From Candidatus Omnitrophota bacterium (GTDB taxonomy: Bacteria > Omnitrophota > Gorgyraeia > B26-G9), in assembly GCA_028718845.1 (NCBI GenBank), contig JAQULA010000124.1, positions 1-5,702 of the forward strand: a stretch of 5,702 nucleotides of DNA, in the 5' to 3' direction. A program made the translations under genes and the position numbers. This document shows, in pieces, positions 4,707-5,702 of the stretch. The first letter of the stretch is position 1, and each line of letters starts with the position of its first letter. Under the pieces are notes generated by a model. That model was not told where the DNA came from. It searched no databases and saw nothing but the letters and a program-made list of their open reading frames with translations.

Positions 4707-5702
4707 ATGAGTTTTTCATTTGTTGAGATCGAGGAGCAGAAGACCCGTTTTGTCTGGGGGCTTTTTAGCGTGCTTATCCTGTTCTATTTTTTTGTTGCCT
4801 GGCTATTGATCATTCCGTTTAAACTCACCTTTATGCTTCGCACCGTTGACTCCTTAAGTATTTTGCCGGACTTTAAACAAACGCTGATCGCTTTTATCAT
4901 TGCTGCGGTTGCCGGCGCTTTGCATTGGCATTTTTCGGTTGATGGAATGGTGAACCGTTCGCTTTCCGGTATCGGGGCCAAGCCGGCCGATGAAAAAGAT
5001 ACCTTGCACCGGATGTTTATGAATGTAATTGAAGAAGCATCGGTGGCCTGCGGGGGCAGAAAAGTGGAGCCGTGGGTAATCCCGGTCAGCGCGCTTAACG
5101 CGTTTGCTTTAAGCGATTTTTCCGGCCGCGGGGTTATCGGAGTAACCGAAGGATTGCTGGCTAAATTGCGGCGGGAACAGCTGGAAGCGGTGGTCGGGCA
5201 TGAGTTCGGGCATATTGTCAGCGGCGACAGCAAGATGACGACGGTTACCGCGGCGTTATTCGGGGTGTATTCCTTGTTGATGGACGGCATCGGCAAGACT
5301 CTGGGTTCGAATAACCGGATGCGTTTTCGATCCCGCAGTAGCGGGGGAATGGTCCTGTTCCTGATTTTGGTGTACGCGATCCTGGCCATAACCAAGGGCA
5401 TGAGCATGTTGTTGAATCTGTTTCTTTCCCGGCAGCGGGAATACCGGGCGGACGCGATTTCTTTCCGGCTTACCCGTAATCCGCTGGCATTGGCGGAAGC
5501 GCTGCAGATCATTTCCCGCGGCTGGCGCGGTGCGTATTTAAACAGTGAATACCTTTCGGGTATTTTTATCGTAAACCCGGTTTACCGGGCGTTGGATGAA
5601 TCCGAGGGTATTTTTTCCGATCTTTTTTCCACCCATCCTCCGGTGCAAAAGCGGATTGCGGTGGCTTTGGATATGGCGCATGTTAATTTACAGAACCTGT
5701 CC
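4707..5702 (+). CDS. M48 family zinc metalloprotease, HtpX-like (3' partial)
   Basis: This membrane-anchored zinc endopeptidase has 332 residues visible and the frame is still open at the right edge. Hydrophobic segments lie at about 15-36 and 58-74, before the catalytic region, and at about 181-194 and 214-240, after the active site. The substrate-edge motif SALNAFA is at 128-134. The zinc-binding helix is VVGHEFGHIVSGD (162-174), with HEFGH at 165-169 and E166 as the expected catalytic base. The third zinc ligand is E245 in EYRADA. STHPPVQKRI (308-317) is the usual M48 C-terminal motif. ATG 4707 is the first possible start because TAA at 4698-4700 closes the frame; no good ribosome binding site is seen. 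It follows lemA by 127 bases. HtpX itself degrades damaged membrane proteins, but the LemA-linked relatives have no settled substrate. Any domain beyond the protease core lies outside the window. Confidence 0.93.
   Translation, partial: MSFSFVEIEEQKTRFVWGLFSVLILFYFFVAWLLIIPFKLTFMLRTVDSLSILPDFKQTLIAFIIAAVAGALHWHFSVDGMVNRSLSGIGAKPADEKDTLHRMFMNVIEEASVACGGRKVEPWVIPVSALNAFALSDFSGRGVIGVTEGLLAKLRREQLEAVVGHEFGHIVSGDSKMTTVTAALFGVYSLLMDGIGKTLGSNNRMRFRSRSSGGMVLFLILVYAILAITKGMSMLLNLFLSRQREYRADAISFRLTRNPLALAEALQIISRGWRGAYLNSEYLSGIFIVNPVYRALDESEGIFSDLFSTHPPVQKRIAVALDMAHVNLQNLS

Noticed and set aside
4784..5512. 242-residue minus-strand open frame opposite the M48 gene
   Set aside because: The plus strand encodes a clear M48 protease with all zinc ligands; the antisense product is Ser/Arg/Thr-rich with no recognisable domain.

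Overview
The window looks like an ordinary chromosomal stretch from a bacterium, probably Gram-negative and uncultured. It carries GTP-type PEP carboxykinase, a long-form SAICAR synthetase, a LemA/M48 protease pair, and an S23-type four-helix-bundle protein of the kind scattered through Omnitrophota, Bacteroidota, spirochaetes and CPR genomes. A placement near Omnitrophota is a guess from gene flavour only. All genes I accept lie on the + strand.

Layout. Bases 1-358 hold the end of an AT-rich four-helix-bundle (S23/IVP family) gene whose true start lies left of the window. A complete tRNA-Asp(GTC) with encoded CCA follows at 400-477, and 4 bases later there is a very strong, symmetric intrinsic terminator (481-518). 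Bases 519-672 contain no gene but include a small hairpin resembling a tRNA T-arm and a plausible promoter. A 127-residue, three-helix membrane protein of unknown function lies at 673-1056.

A strong extended -10 promoter (1090-1118) then drives pckG (1178-2959) and purC (2956-3840), which overlap by four bases (ATGA) and are almost certainly co-transcribed. PckG interconverts oxaloacetate and phosphoenolpyruvate using GTP/GDP. PurC carries out the SAICAR step of purine synthesis, so the pair joins a gluconeogenic/anaplerotic step to a step on the route to the GTP it consumes.

A second clear promoter (3909-3937) starts a unit of lemA (4013-4579) and an M48 metalloprotease gene (4707 to beyond the right edge). 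They are separated by 127 bases containing two hairpins. LemA plus M48/HtpX-like protease is a recurrent membrane-associated pairing. The protease is complete through HExxH and the third zinc ligand but runs off the window.

I found no CRISPR array, insertion sequence, toxin-antitoxin pair or evident new defence system. The most worthwhile leads are the pckG-purC coupling, the orphan membrane protein upstream of it, the structured lemA-M48 spacer, and the AT-rich S23 gene beside tRNA-Asp.
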